Position numbers and translations under genes: made by a program
Shown: piece after piece, positions 1-6,999 of the stretch
Layout of the letters: every line of letters starts with the position of its first letter
Numbering within the stretch: position 1 is the first letter of the stretch
Notes under the pieces: generated by a model
Databases searched by the model: none
Told to the model about the DNA's origin: nothing
What the model saw: only the letters and a program-made list of their open reading frames with translations
DNA from: a candidate division FCPU426 bacterium
Lineage (GTDB): Bacteria; Oederibacteriota; PGYV01; Palsa-1178
Assembly (NCBI GenBank): GCA_003167475.1
Contig: PMTB01000156.1
Span: forward strand, 1-13,681
Reading direction: 5' to 3'
DNA length: 13,681 nt

Positions 1-507
1 AAGAACGGCGACACAAAAGCGGCCATAGATGAATTAAACAGGATAATTGACAATGACCCGAAACTGGCGAAGGCTTATCTGCTGCGCGCAACGGCAATAA
101 TGTCGCTTGGGGACAATGCGGCCGCGGTAGCGGATTTCGATAAAGCCATAGAACTTTCGCCCAAAAATTCCGAGGCTTATTACGGAAGGGGAATGGCAAA
201 AGCCGAACTGGACGACATGGCAGGGGCCATTAAGGACGAGACAACGGCAATTGACCTCGGAAAATCAAATAAAGCGGCTTATCTTGAGAGGGCAAAAATG
301 AAAGCCGACCTTAAAGATTACAAGGGCTCAATAAAGGACTTCAGCAAGGCGATAGAACTGGATCCCAAAAACGGCAAAACATATTTTGACCGCGGTTCCG
401 TGAAAGACGACAGCGGGGACAGGGGCGGCGCTGTCGAGGACCTTACAAAAGCCGGGGAATTGGGCTACGAAGGGGCTTATGACGTTTTGAGGCAGTTAAA
501 GGAATGA
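1..507 (+). CDS. TPR-repeat protein, C-terminal part (5' end outside window)
   Basis: The frame is open from base 1 to the TGA at 505-507, giving 168 residues; the true start lies to the left. The sequence is almost entirely tetratricopeptide repeats of about 34 residues, with typical signatures such as AIELSPKNSEAYYGRG, AIELDPKNGKTYFDRG and AYLERAKMKADLKDYKGSI. I count four to five helix-turn-helix units, the last one diverging before the C-terminus (GAYDVLRQLKE). TPR arrays are protein-interaction scaffolds and do not reveal a partner. An ATG at position 100 exists but falls inside the repeat array, and the upstream codons also read as TPR (AAIDELNRIIDNDPKLAKAY), so it is not the start. The permease gene begins 14 bases after the stop, suggesting co-transcription. 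Location in the cell cannot be judged because the N-terminus is missing. Confidence 0.9.
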   Translation, partial: KNGDTKAAIDELNRIIDNDPKLAKAYLLRATAIMSLGDNAAAVADFDKAIELSPKNSEAYYGRGMAKAELDDMAGAIKDETTAIDLGKSNKAAYLERAKMKADLKDYKGSIKDFSKAIELDPKNGKTYFDRGSVKDDSGDRGGAVEDLTKAGELGYEGAYDVLRQLKE

Positions 508-521
508 GATCCGTATAAAAT

Positions 522-1631
522 ATGTATAAAATATTCAGGACATTCGTGGTAGAGGAAACCGTATTATTCGTTCTTATCGTACTGTTCATATTTCTGACGG
601 CATTTATGCCCGGATACATACCCGAATATCCTGTTTTCATCGACTGGAGAACCATAATAACCCTGCTTGCCCTGATTATAACTGCCAACGGCATAAAGGA
701 CAGCGGTTACCTCGAAAATATCTCCGGCCGCATACTCCTGAAGATACACGATGAGCGGACACTCGCGTTTTTTCTTGTTTTTTTATCGGTGATATTGTCC
801 ACTTTCCTTACAAACGACATTACTTTGTTCATAACCGTGCCGCTCACGCTGTGCATGCAGTCCATACTGAAAAAAAACCTTGTAAAGATCGTCATATTTG
901 AGGCCCTTGGCGTAAATGCCGGCTCATCTTTAACGCCAATAGGCAATCCCCAGAATATTTTTCTCTGGAACAAATGGGGCATATCTTTTTCCGGGTTTAT
1001 GTGCCGCATGGCGCCCGTAGTCCTCCTAATGATAGCGGTCCTGGCTGTATTTATTTACTTTGGGTTTAAGGCCAACCGGCTCAGGATCGACGAAGACTCG
1101 GTAAAACCCGCCATAAATAAGAACATCGGCTTATTATCCATTTCAATAATGGCCCTGTTCCTGATCTGTCTTCAGTTCAAAATGGAAATTTACGCAATTC
1201 CGGTCATTGCGCTTATCTACCTTATATTCCACAGAAAAGTGTTTCTGGAACTTGACTGGCTCCTGATAATCACTTTTGTATTCATGTTCGTGGATTTTTC
1301 AATGGTCTCCAGGATCCCGTTTATACGATCCGTCCTTTCAGGCATTGACCTGTCAAATAATACGAATGTTTTTATCTTATCGGCCCTTATATCCCAGATA
1401 ATGTCAAACGTCCCGGCCGCCATATTCATGGCAAAATTCACCTCCAACTGGAAGGCAATAACTTTAGGTGTTGATATTGCCGGAAATGGGATTATAATAG
1501 GTTCATTGGCCAACATTATAGCTTTACGGCTTATAAAAACGAAAGATAAAAGGATTTGGCTGGATTTTCACGGGTATTCGGTCCCGTATTTTTTATTGAC
1601 CGGGTTTGTTGTCTGGTTGTTTTTACGTTAG
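522..1631 (+). CDS. ArsB/NhaD/SLC13-like (ion transporter superfamily) permease
   Basis: The product is a 369-residue hydrophobic inner-membrane protein, and about ten membrane segments can be seen. It shows the two-repeat plan of the ion transporter superfamily. The first half has LTND (96-99) followed by NAGSSLTPIGNPQN (132-145). The second half has the matching pair SQIMSNVPAA (291-300) and GNGIIIGSLANIIAL (321-335). These are the re-entrant-hairpin and broken-helix substrate motifs of ArsB, NhaD, CitMHS and SLC13-type carriers. It is shorter than ArsB as I recall that family (about 430 residues), mainly through a short central loop (about 185-200). The substrate (arsenite, sodium/proton, an organic or inorganic anion) cannot be read from sequence, and no arsR or arsC is in view. 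There is no strong ribosome site; AAGGA near 498-502 inside the TPR gene could serve, consistent with translational coupling. The next gene starts 34 bases downstream. Confidence 0.85.
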   Translation: MYKIFRTFVVEETVLFVLIVLFIFLTAFMPGYIPEYPVFIDWRTIITLLALIITANGIKDSGYLENISGRILLKIHDERTLAFFLVFLSVILSTFLTNDITLFITVPLTLCMQSILKKNLVKIVIFEALGVNAGSSLTPIGNPQNIFLWNKWGISFSGFMCRMAPVVLLMIAVLAVFIYFGFKANRLRIDEDSVKPAINKNIGLLSISIMALFLICLQFKMEIYAIPVIALIYLIFHRKVFLELDWLLIITFVFMFVDFSMVSRIPFIRSVLSGIDLSNNTNVFILSALISQIMSNVPAAIFMAKFTSNWKAITLGVDIAGNGIIIGSLANIIALRLIKTKDKRIWLDFHGYSVPYFLLTGFVVWLFLR

Positions 1632-1653
1632 GTTTTATATCGAAATATTTTAC

Positions 1654-1658
1654 GGAGG
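1654..1658 (+). promoter_or_regulatory. Ribosome binding site GGAGG deciding the start at 1666
   Basis: GGAGG lies seven bases before the ATG at 1666. The alternative in-frame ATG at 1606 sits inside the permease gene with no comparable site, so this element decides the start of the TIM-barrel gene. Confidence 0.75.
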
Positions 1659-1665
1659 CAAAAGC

Positions 1666-2703
1666 ATGAAATTTTTCAATCAGCTCGGCGTGAGTTACTT
1701 CGCCAACAGGCATTTAAAACATTTTATTACAGACCTTAAGTCCTTAAAAAAAGACGGGTTCAACTCCATCCTGCATACTTTTTCCGAGGAAGACATGCTC
1801 TACAGCTCCGGAAATGTCAGGGATATGGTCAAGGCAAGCCGTGACTATGGTTTTACAACATGGATAAACCCCTGGGCCGTGGGCAGGGTATTCGGCGGGG
1901 AAGCGCTTTCAAATTTTCTGCTTGAAAACCCGCTTGCATGGCAGCTTTTATCCGACGGACGGCGTTATCCCACCGCGTGCCTGAACAATCCGTCATTCCG
2001 CGGTTATATGGAAAAATGGTCGGACGCAGCCACAAACATGGGTGTCGACGCCGTGCTTTGGGACGAACCCAGGCTGGCCATAAGGCATAAAGGCAAAAAA
2101 ACGGCCTGGGGCTGCCGCTGCCCTTACTGCAGGGAGTCATATGAGATGAAGAACCTCAGGGCCATGCCTATGATAAAAATGGACCAGACTGTTATTAAGT
2201 TCAGGGACGACACGGTCAAATCTTTTGTTTCAGATATGTCCATTTATGTAAAGCGCATATCAAACAACAAAACAAAAAATTCCGTCGTACTCATCACTTC
2301 AGCCGGCGATCTTGACAGGTGTTCCGGCATGGATTCCATGGCCTCCATTAAACAGGTTGACTCGCTCGGTGTGGGCCCATACTGGTATTGGATGAACAAC
2401 AATCCTGATGTGTACAAACTCAGTTATTCCGCCGCGGCCGGCGTCAAAGAAATAGCCTATCGGTCCGGGAAAACCCCGCATTTTTGGCTGCAGGGGTTCG
2501 GCTACAAAAAAGGGACCGAAGGCAACGCCCGTCTCGCTATAAAAGCCGCGGTGGACGCCGGAGTGAGGTCGCTATGGGTGTGGGGATACAGGGGCGGCGA
2601 AATGATGTCAACTTCCGCTTCTGACAGGCCGGGTATAGTCTGGGAAACGATCGTTAAAACCCTGAAATCAGTCACAAATTCAAAACCTCAGCAACCAAAA
2701 TAA
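1666..2703 (+). CDS. Putative cytoplasmic TIM-barrel glycoside hydrolase-like protein
   Basis: This is a 345-residue soluble protein without a signal peptide or membrane segment. An upstream in-frame ATG at 1606 would overlap the permease gene; the ATG at 1666 has a strong GGAGG seven bases ahead and begins with a better N-terminus (MKFFNQLGVSYF), so it is preferred. The sequence alternates strand-like and helix-like blocks as in a TIM barrel: FNSILHTF, TTWINPWAVG, VDAVLWDEP, SVVLITSAG, VDSLGVGPYWYW, PHFWLQGFGY, RSLWVWGYRGGE. A buried strand ending in Trp-Asp-Glu-Pro (132-135) looks like a catalytic acid at the end of strand 4, and is followed by a cysteine cluster, C150, C152 and C155 (GCRCPYC). 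The many aromatic residues at strand ends (W240, W242, W274, W304, W306) resemble a sugar cleft. Hydrolase function is inferred from this pattern and from the glycanase neighbours; I do not recognise a named family. Confidence 0.65.
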   Translation: MKFFNQLGVSYFANRHLKHFITDLKSLKKDGFNSILHTFSEEDMLYSSGNVRDMVKASRDYGFTTWINPWAVGRVFGGEALSNFLLENPLAWQLLSDGRRYPTACLNNPSFRGYMEKWSDAATNMGVDAVLWDEPRLAIRHKGKKTAWGCRCPYCRESYEMKNLRAMPMIKMDQTVIKFRDDTVKSFVSDMSIYVKRISNNKTKNSVVLITSAGDLDRCSGMDSMASIKQVDSLGVGPYWYWMNNNPDVYKLSYSAAAGVKEIAYRSGKTPHFWLQGFGYKKGTEGNARLAIKAAVDAGVRSLWVWGYRGGEMMSTSASDRPGIVWETIVKTLKSVTNSKPQQPK

Positions 2704-2768
2704 CAGACCCGGCAATTTCCTCAAAAACCGGGAAACTAAAAATTATATATATTGTCTAATAAATACCG

Positions 2769-2793
2769 CCTTGCAAACGTTTGTGAGGTTTTT
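2769..2793 (+). terminator. Probable rho-independent terminator (overlaps an operator-like palindrome)
   Basis: CCTTGCAAACGTTTGTGAGG (2769-2788) folds as a hairpin with arms CCTTGCAA and TTGTGAGG around ACGT, with two G-T wobbles, and is followed by five T residues (2789-2793). It lies 65 bases after the stop of the TIM-barrel gene and before the GH30 promoter, the expected place for a terminator of the upstream unit. The stem is only moderately strong. The core is also a near-perfect palindrome centred on CG, which could instead be a LacI-family operator; see findings. Confidence 0.5.
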
Positions 2794-2799
2794 ATTGCG

Positions 2800-2827
2800 T
2801 TGATTTTTTAATCATTAAATATATAAT
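2800..2827 (+). promoter_or_regulatory. Sigma-70-type promoter for the GH30 gene
   Basis: TTGATT (2800-2805) and TATAAT (2822-2827) are separated by 16 bases in an AT-rich stretch, 39 bases before the ATG at 2867. The -10 box is the exact consensus and the -35 box matches four of six bases. It is followed by GAGGG at 2859-2863 as ribosome site. Confidence 0.65.
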
Positions 2828-2866
2828 TATTTTAAGTTTTATTAAATCCGGTAAAACAGAGGGCAA

Positions 2867-5800
2867 ATGTACAAAAAACTGGGTTTCAGGTTGGCAATGT
2901 GCGCGGTGTTTACCGTGCTTTTTGCCGTCAGCCTTTTTTCGGCTGATGCCCTGGTGGATTGGGGCACTACGCACCAGAATATAGACGGTTTTGGCGCATG
3001 CTCGGCATGGAGCGGTTCAGCCATGCCTGCGGCGATTGCCGATTTGCTTTTCAGGACAGACGCCTCGAATATCGGGCTCTCAATATATAGGACGCGTATC
3101 CCGCCCGATGGCACTATGACAGGGGAACTTGCCTCCGTGCAGGAAGCGCAGGCGAGGAACAGCAATATAATAGTCTGGGCGGCTCCATGGTCGCCTCCGG
3201 CAGCGATGAAAAATACGGGAAATGTAAACACGGGAGTGCTTCTTCCCGCAAGTTATCAGGCCTATGCCAACTATCTCACCAAATATGTCAAGGATGCGTA
3301 TACCAAATACGGGCTCAGTTTTTACGCGCTTTCAGTTCAGAACGAAGCAGACTGGCCTCCCGGCTCATATGAAGGCTGTACCTGGAGCGCCCAGCAGCTG
3401 CATGACTTCGTAATGAACAACCTGGGCCCCGCGCTCTCGGCAAGCAGCCCGTCGGTCAAGTTAATGATGCCCGAATCCTTCGGCGACAATCTCGCTTTAT
3501 CGGATACGACGCTCAATGACGCGAACGCCGCAAAATATGTGGGGATCGTCGGAGAGCACCTTTACGGGCTGCCCGGCGATGAGCCGCACCCGCCGAACCC
3601 TTATCCACTTGCGGTATCGCTCGGCAAACAGTATTGGGAAACCGAATATTACAACAATCATTTGGGCGCGTACGACACAGGAATGACAGAAGGGCTCAAT
3701 ACCGCGTTACAGATGCACAACGCGCTCGGCATCGCCGAATTTAACGCTTATCACTACTGGTGGATGATATCAACCGGCGCGGACAACGGCGGGCTTTTGC
3801 CGTCGGGCTGCGCCACGGCCGCGTGCGCGCCGAAAAATCTGTACTGCTTCGGCAACTTTTCCAAGTTCGTACGTCCGGGATATGTGCGCATAGATACCAC
3901 TCTCAACCCTACGGCCGGCGTTTATGTCACCGCTTATAAACTTGCCGCAACGGGCGAGTTTGCCATAGTGGCGATCAACACAAACACTTCGGGTACATCG
4001 CAAAGGTTTCAGTTGAACGCAATGACAACCACTTCGGTGACACCATGGCTGACGGACGCTTCAAACAGCCTCGCTCAGCAAGCCGCTGCCGCGGTTGTGG
4101 GAGGATTTCTTACGTATACGCTCCCGGCGCAAAGCGTTGTCACATTTTACGGCACAAGCGGGAACATAACAGTGACCCCGACCTTTACGCCAACCGTGAC
4201 GCCCATACCCGTAAGTTTCCTGCTGGATGATTGCGAGGACGGCAATAATACGAACAATCTTGGCGGCGGCTGGTATAACTACGCTGACGCCACTTCCACG
4301 CTTAACCCGACTCCGTTTGTAATGACGGCAGGCGGATGCCCGGGCTCCACTAACTATTGCGCGTCAATGTCCGGCACGATAGGGGCCGGCGGCTATGGCG
4401 GCATAGGCACCAATCTGAACGCGGCAGGGACCCCGGTAGACCTTACCGGATACATTGGCGTGGAATTTTACGTGAAGGGAACAGGGAGTTACTGGTTCCA
4501 GGTAACCCAACAAACTTCCGTAGGCAGTTCTTTCGGGAAAGCTTTCACAGCCGGCTCAACATGGACAAAAGTGACTGTTATGTTCGCTACCGATCTGTCA
4601 CAAAGATACGGAGGCCCGGATGTCTTCACCCAGAACCTCTGCATTGCGCTTCAATGGGCCAATAATTCCACCGGAGCCGTTGACCTTCAGGTGGATAACA
4701 TCAGGCTGCTCCTGCCGGCCACATCGCCGACAAACACGCCCACATACACCACTACGCCGCTTGTTCCGACATCGACGCGAACACGTACAAGCACTCCGAC
4801 GTACTCAAGGACAAACACTCCGGCATATACGCCGACTGATACCGCGTCAAATACGGCCTCGCCGTCCCCTGTTTCCAGCAATACGGCTTCACCGACGGCC
4901 ACACGCACTTATACCGCCACTTGCACGCTTACACAGACGCCTGCGTCGACAAATACCGCCTCGCCGTCATCCACGCGCACCGTCACCCTGACCTTTTCGC
5001 CGACGTTAACGCGCACAAATACGGCCGGTTCCACGCCGACACAAACTCCTTTAGTAACTTTTTCTGACACGCCGACTTTCACGGCCACGCATACGGCCAC
5101 CGCGTCGGCCACTGTCTCGCCGGTATTTTCAGCCACATTCACGCCGACTATTACAAATACACGCACTCAAACCCCTTATCTGTCACCGACTTTTTCGCCG
5201 ACGCAGACTTATACTCAGAGCGCAAGCCCGTCTCCGATAGCCCCAAGCGATACCAATACCCCTGTCCCCACATTTACACAAAGCGCCACTGCCACCAACA
5301 CAGCCACGCCTGTGAATACCCCCGTATATACCGGGACATTCACCCCGACTTTTACCGCGACAACAGCCCTTACCCTTGCCGCTGATATCCTGTTCTGCAC
5401 CGACAGGACAGGCGATGTCGAGGTATTCAGCCGGTCTTTGGCCGGAGTGGACACGGACCTGACCAATAACGGGGCCGGGGATTACAACCCAAATGTCTCG
5501 CATGACGGCCAATACGCGGTTTTTTCAAGTTACAGGACGGGAACCTACCAGATCTTTAAAATGAAACTGTCCGACAACTCTGTTGTCAGGCTCACAAATA
5601 ATACGGCATCTGATTGGGATCCTACCTTTAATCCGGACGATACCAGGGTGGTCTTTAAATCCACCCGTGCCGACGGGTTCGGTGACATATTCATCATGAA
5701 TGCCGACGGTACCTCGCAGGTAAACCTCACGCAGGCCAGGAGCTTAACCGAAGAATGGGACCCTGATTTCACACGCGACGGCGCCCAGATAGTGTTCACC

Positions 5801-6889
5801 TCGCGTTTAACACCGGGAGACCCATCTACCGATGAACTTTTCATCATGAACACGGACGGAAGCAATTTGCGCAGGCTCACAAATAATTCCATCCCTGACT
5901 GGTACCCTTCATGCTCGCCGACAGCCGACAAAATACTTTTTGTTTCCAAGGACGGGCCGGGACTGAACGATAACATATACACCATGAATTATGACGGCAG
6001 CGGAATCACCAAGCTCAGTTCTTTGCCGGGCGATAACGACGACCCTTATTTTTCACCTGACGGGACGCAGATAATTTTTACAAATAACAACTCGGGCAAC
6101 TTTGATATGTACATAATGAACGCCGACGGGACAAACACCACCGCGGTGGAAATAAACGCCTCCAATGAGATATGCCCGGTTTATTTGCGCCACGATCTCA
6201 CGCCGACCCCCACAAATACGCCGAGTTTCACATTTACGGCCACAGGAACATATACGGCGAGCCCGACCTTTACGGAGACCGTATCCCCGAGTTTCACGGA
6301 AACCCCTTCGGCAACGGCATCCCCGAGCGTTACACAAACGCAGACAATCGCCCTGCAAAGCCCCACTTTTACATTTTCAATGACGGTTACGCAGACAATC
6401 ACGCCTTCGCCTTCATTGTCACCGGCGCCGTCTTTCACAGCCTCATTTACATTCACAAATACGGCCATTCCATCGATGACACAGACTCCAGCGCCGACAG
6501 GCTCCGTTACAGCTTCACCTACATTCACCCGGACCCAGCCGGCCGCCACCACGACTTTTTCACCGACACCCGGCGCCACGAATACGCCGCAGGCAACCGG
6601 GGAGATTATATATCCGAATCCCGTCAATCCCGGCGCTGATAATTTAAACCTGGGACTGACACTGGAGAGCCCCGCCGACCGGATAATATTCAGGATCTAC
6701 AGCACGGGCTTCAGGTTGATAAGGGAAATACAGTGGGCCGGCGCGCCGGCAGGTTACTACACGGGCGTAATAGATAAATCCAGCCTGAAGGGACTTTCCA
6801 GCGGACTTTATTACTACAGGGTAGAGATAAACTACAGGAATAAACCCGCGCAGAAGGGAAAAACGCATAAGATACTCATCCTCCGATAA
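2867..6889 (+). CDS. Secreted GH30 (subfamily 8-like) xylanase with CBM-like module, TolB-type propeller and C-terminal sorting-like domain
   Basis: This 1340-residue protein is built in modules. Residues 1-28 are a signal peptide (Lys-rich start, hydrophobic core, ADA before the mature end). Residues 29-430 are a GH30 catalytic unit that best resembles subfamily 8 xylanases: QNIDGFGACSAW (37-48), LSVQNEADW with E160 as acid/base, QYWETEYY with E260 as likely nucleophile, then FSKFVRPGYVRID (331-343) and LPAQSVVTFYG closing the side beta-domain. Residues 450-616 look like a beta-sandwich carbohydrate-binding module of CBM11/CIA30 type (FLLDDCEDGN start, VDLQVDNIRLL end). A Thr/Pro/Ser linker (618-836) leads to a six-unit PD40/TolB-like beta-propeller (837-1108; repeats of the kind SPDGTQIIF...MYIMNADGT). 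A second linker (1111-1244) leads to a 96-residue C-terminal domain ending KILILR. Expected role: extracellular cleavage of beta-1,4-xylan. The Arg that GH30_8 glucuronoxylanases use to hold glucuronate is absent from the expected loop (WWMISTGADNG), so the specificity may differ. The start is supported by GAGGG at 2859-2863 and the signal peptide. Confidence 0.88.
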   Translation: MYKKLGFRLAMCAVFTVLFAVSLFSADALVDWGTTHQNIDGFGACSAWSGSAMPAAIADLLFRTDASNIGLSIYRTRIPPDGTMTGELASVQEAQARNSNIIVWAAPWSPPAAMKNTGNVNTGVLLPASYQAYANYLTKYVKDAYTKYGLSFYALSVQNEADWPPGSYEGCTWSAQQLHDFVMNNLGPALSASSPSVKLMMPESFGDNLALSDTTLNDANAAKYVGIVGEHLYGLPGDEPHPPNPYPLAVSLGKQYWETEYYNNHLGAYDTGMTEGLNTALQMHNALGIAEFNAYHYWWMISTGADNGGLLPSGCATAACAPKNLYCFGNFSKFVRPGYVRIDTTLNPTAGVYVTAYKLAATGEFAIVAINTNTSGTSQRFQLNAMTTTSVTPWLTDASNSLAQQAAAAVVGGFLTYTLPAQSVVTFYGTSGNITVTPTFTPTVTPIPVSFLLDDCEDGNNTNNLGGGWYNYADATSTLNPTPFVMTAGGCPGSTNYCASMSGTIGAGGYGGIGTNLNAAGTPVDLTGYIGVEFYVKGTGSYWFQVTQQTSVGSSFGKAFTAGSTWTKVTVMFATDLSQRYGGPDVFTQNLCIALQWANNSTGAVDLQVDNIRLLLPATSPTNTPTYTTTPLVPTSTRTRTSTPTYSRTNTPAYTPTDTASNTASPSPVSSNTASPTATRTYTATCTLTQTPASTNTASPSSTRTVTLTFSPTLTRTNTAGSTPTQTPLVTFSDTPTFTATHTATASATVSPVFSATFTPTITNTRTQTPYLSPTFSPTQTYTQSASPSPIAPSDTNTPVPTFTQSATATNTATPVNTPVYTGTFTPTFTATTALTLAADILFCTDRTGDVEVFSRSLAGVDTDLTNNGAGDYNPNVSHDGQYAVFSSYRTGTYQIFKMKLSDNSVVRLTNNTASDWDPTFNPDDTRVVFKSTRADGFGDIFIMNADGTSQVNLTQARSLTEEWDPDFTRDGAQIVFTSRLTPGDPSTDELFIMNTDGSNLRRLTNNSIPDWYPSCSPTADKILFVSKDGPGLNDNIYTMNYDGSGITKLSSLPGDNDDPYFSPDGTQIIFTNNNSGNFDMYIMNADGTNTTAVEINASNEICPVYLRHDLTPTPTNTPSFTFTATGTYTASPTFTETVSPSFTETPSATASPSVTQTQTIALQSPTFTFSMTVTQTITPSPSLSPAPSFTASFTFTNTAIPSMTQTPAPTGSVTASPTFTRTQPAATTTFSPTPGATNTPQATGEIIYPNPVNPGADNLNLGLTLESPADRIIFRIYSTGFRLIREIQWAGAPAGYYTGVIDKSSLKGLSSGLYYYRVEINYRNKPAQKGKTHKILILR
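4718..5374 (+). repeat. Long Thr/Pro/Ser linker in the GH30 protein (first)
   Basis: It encodes residues 618-836, about 219 residues made almost only of Thr, Pro, Ser, Ala and occasional aromatics, with degenerate units such as TPTFTAT, SPTFSPT and NTASPS. At DNA level the units are imperfect ACN/CCG triplet strings, so this is a protein-level low-complexity repeat and not a clean tandem DNA repeat. It probably acts as an extended, possibly O-glycosylated tether between the binding module and the propeller. Confidence 0.85.
6197..6598 (+). repeat. Long Thr/Pro/Ser linker in the GH30 protein (second)
   Basis: It encodes residues 1111-1244, about 134 residues of the same low-complexity type (TPTPTNTPSFTFTAT, SPTFTETVSPSFTET). 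It separates the TolB-like propeller from the C-terminal domain. Confidence 0.85.
6599..6886 (+). other. C-terminal sorting-like domain of the GH30 protein
   Basis: It encodes residues 1245-1340: IIYPNPVNPG start, then RIIFRIYSTGFRLIREI, a Gly-rich turn, GLSSGLYYYRVE, and a basic end KTHKILILR. This plan (YPNP start, xxYxxxxRLxRE, GxYxYxL, terminal K-hydrophobic-R) resembles FlgD-Ig-like and type-A sorting C-terminal domains of secreted proteins in FCB-group bacteria. The same plan ends the GH74 protein. A surface-sorting role is inferred, not shown. Confidence 0.65.
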
Positions 6890-6961
6890 TCCGGAAACGC
6901 CCTTAATCCGATAAGCCCAAGAAAATCCGTAAAATATATCCCAATTTACCGTTCTTTTTAG

Positions 6962-6967
6962 TATAAT
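6962..6967 (+). promoter_or_regulatory. Possible -10 box for the exonuclease gene
   Basis: TATAAT is an exact -10 consensus 32 bases before the ATG at 7000, but no convincing -35 box lies 16-18 bases upstream. The gene may use this weak promoter or be read through from the GH30 gene, after which I see no terminator. Confidence 0.35.
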
Positions 6968-6999
6968 ATATCCTTATTAAAAAAAACGAAAGGTATTTT

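Noticed and set aside
522..1631. Calling the permease arsB (arsenite efflux)
   Set aside because: Shared motifs are common to the whole superfamily, it is short for ArsB, and no ars genes are nearby.
1606..1665. Upstream ATG as start of the TIM-barrel gene
   Set aside because: It lies inside the permease gene, has no ribosome site, and adds a 20-residue segment unlike the rest; the ATG at 1666 has GGAGG at the right distance.
2708..2732. CCCGG...CCGGG hairpin just after the 2703 stop as terminator
   Set aside because: Only five base pairs with a 15-base loop and no T-run; the 2769-2793 hairpin is much better.
4718..5374. CRISPR-like or clean tandem DNA repeat
   Set aside because: Units are degenerate, codon-phased and lack constant repeats and unique spacers; this is protein low complexity.
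5530..5985. Reverse-strand 146-residue frame (5545-5985) as a gene
   Set aside because: It is antisense to the TolB-type propeller, whose repeats in the + frame are unmistakable.
6890..6960. Terminator after the GH30 gene
   Set aside because: Only four-base CGGA/TCCG complementarity and no T-run were found.
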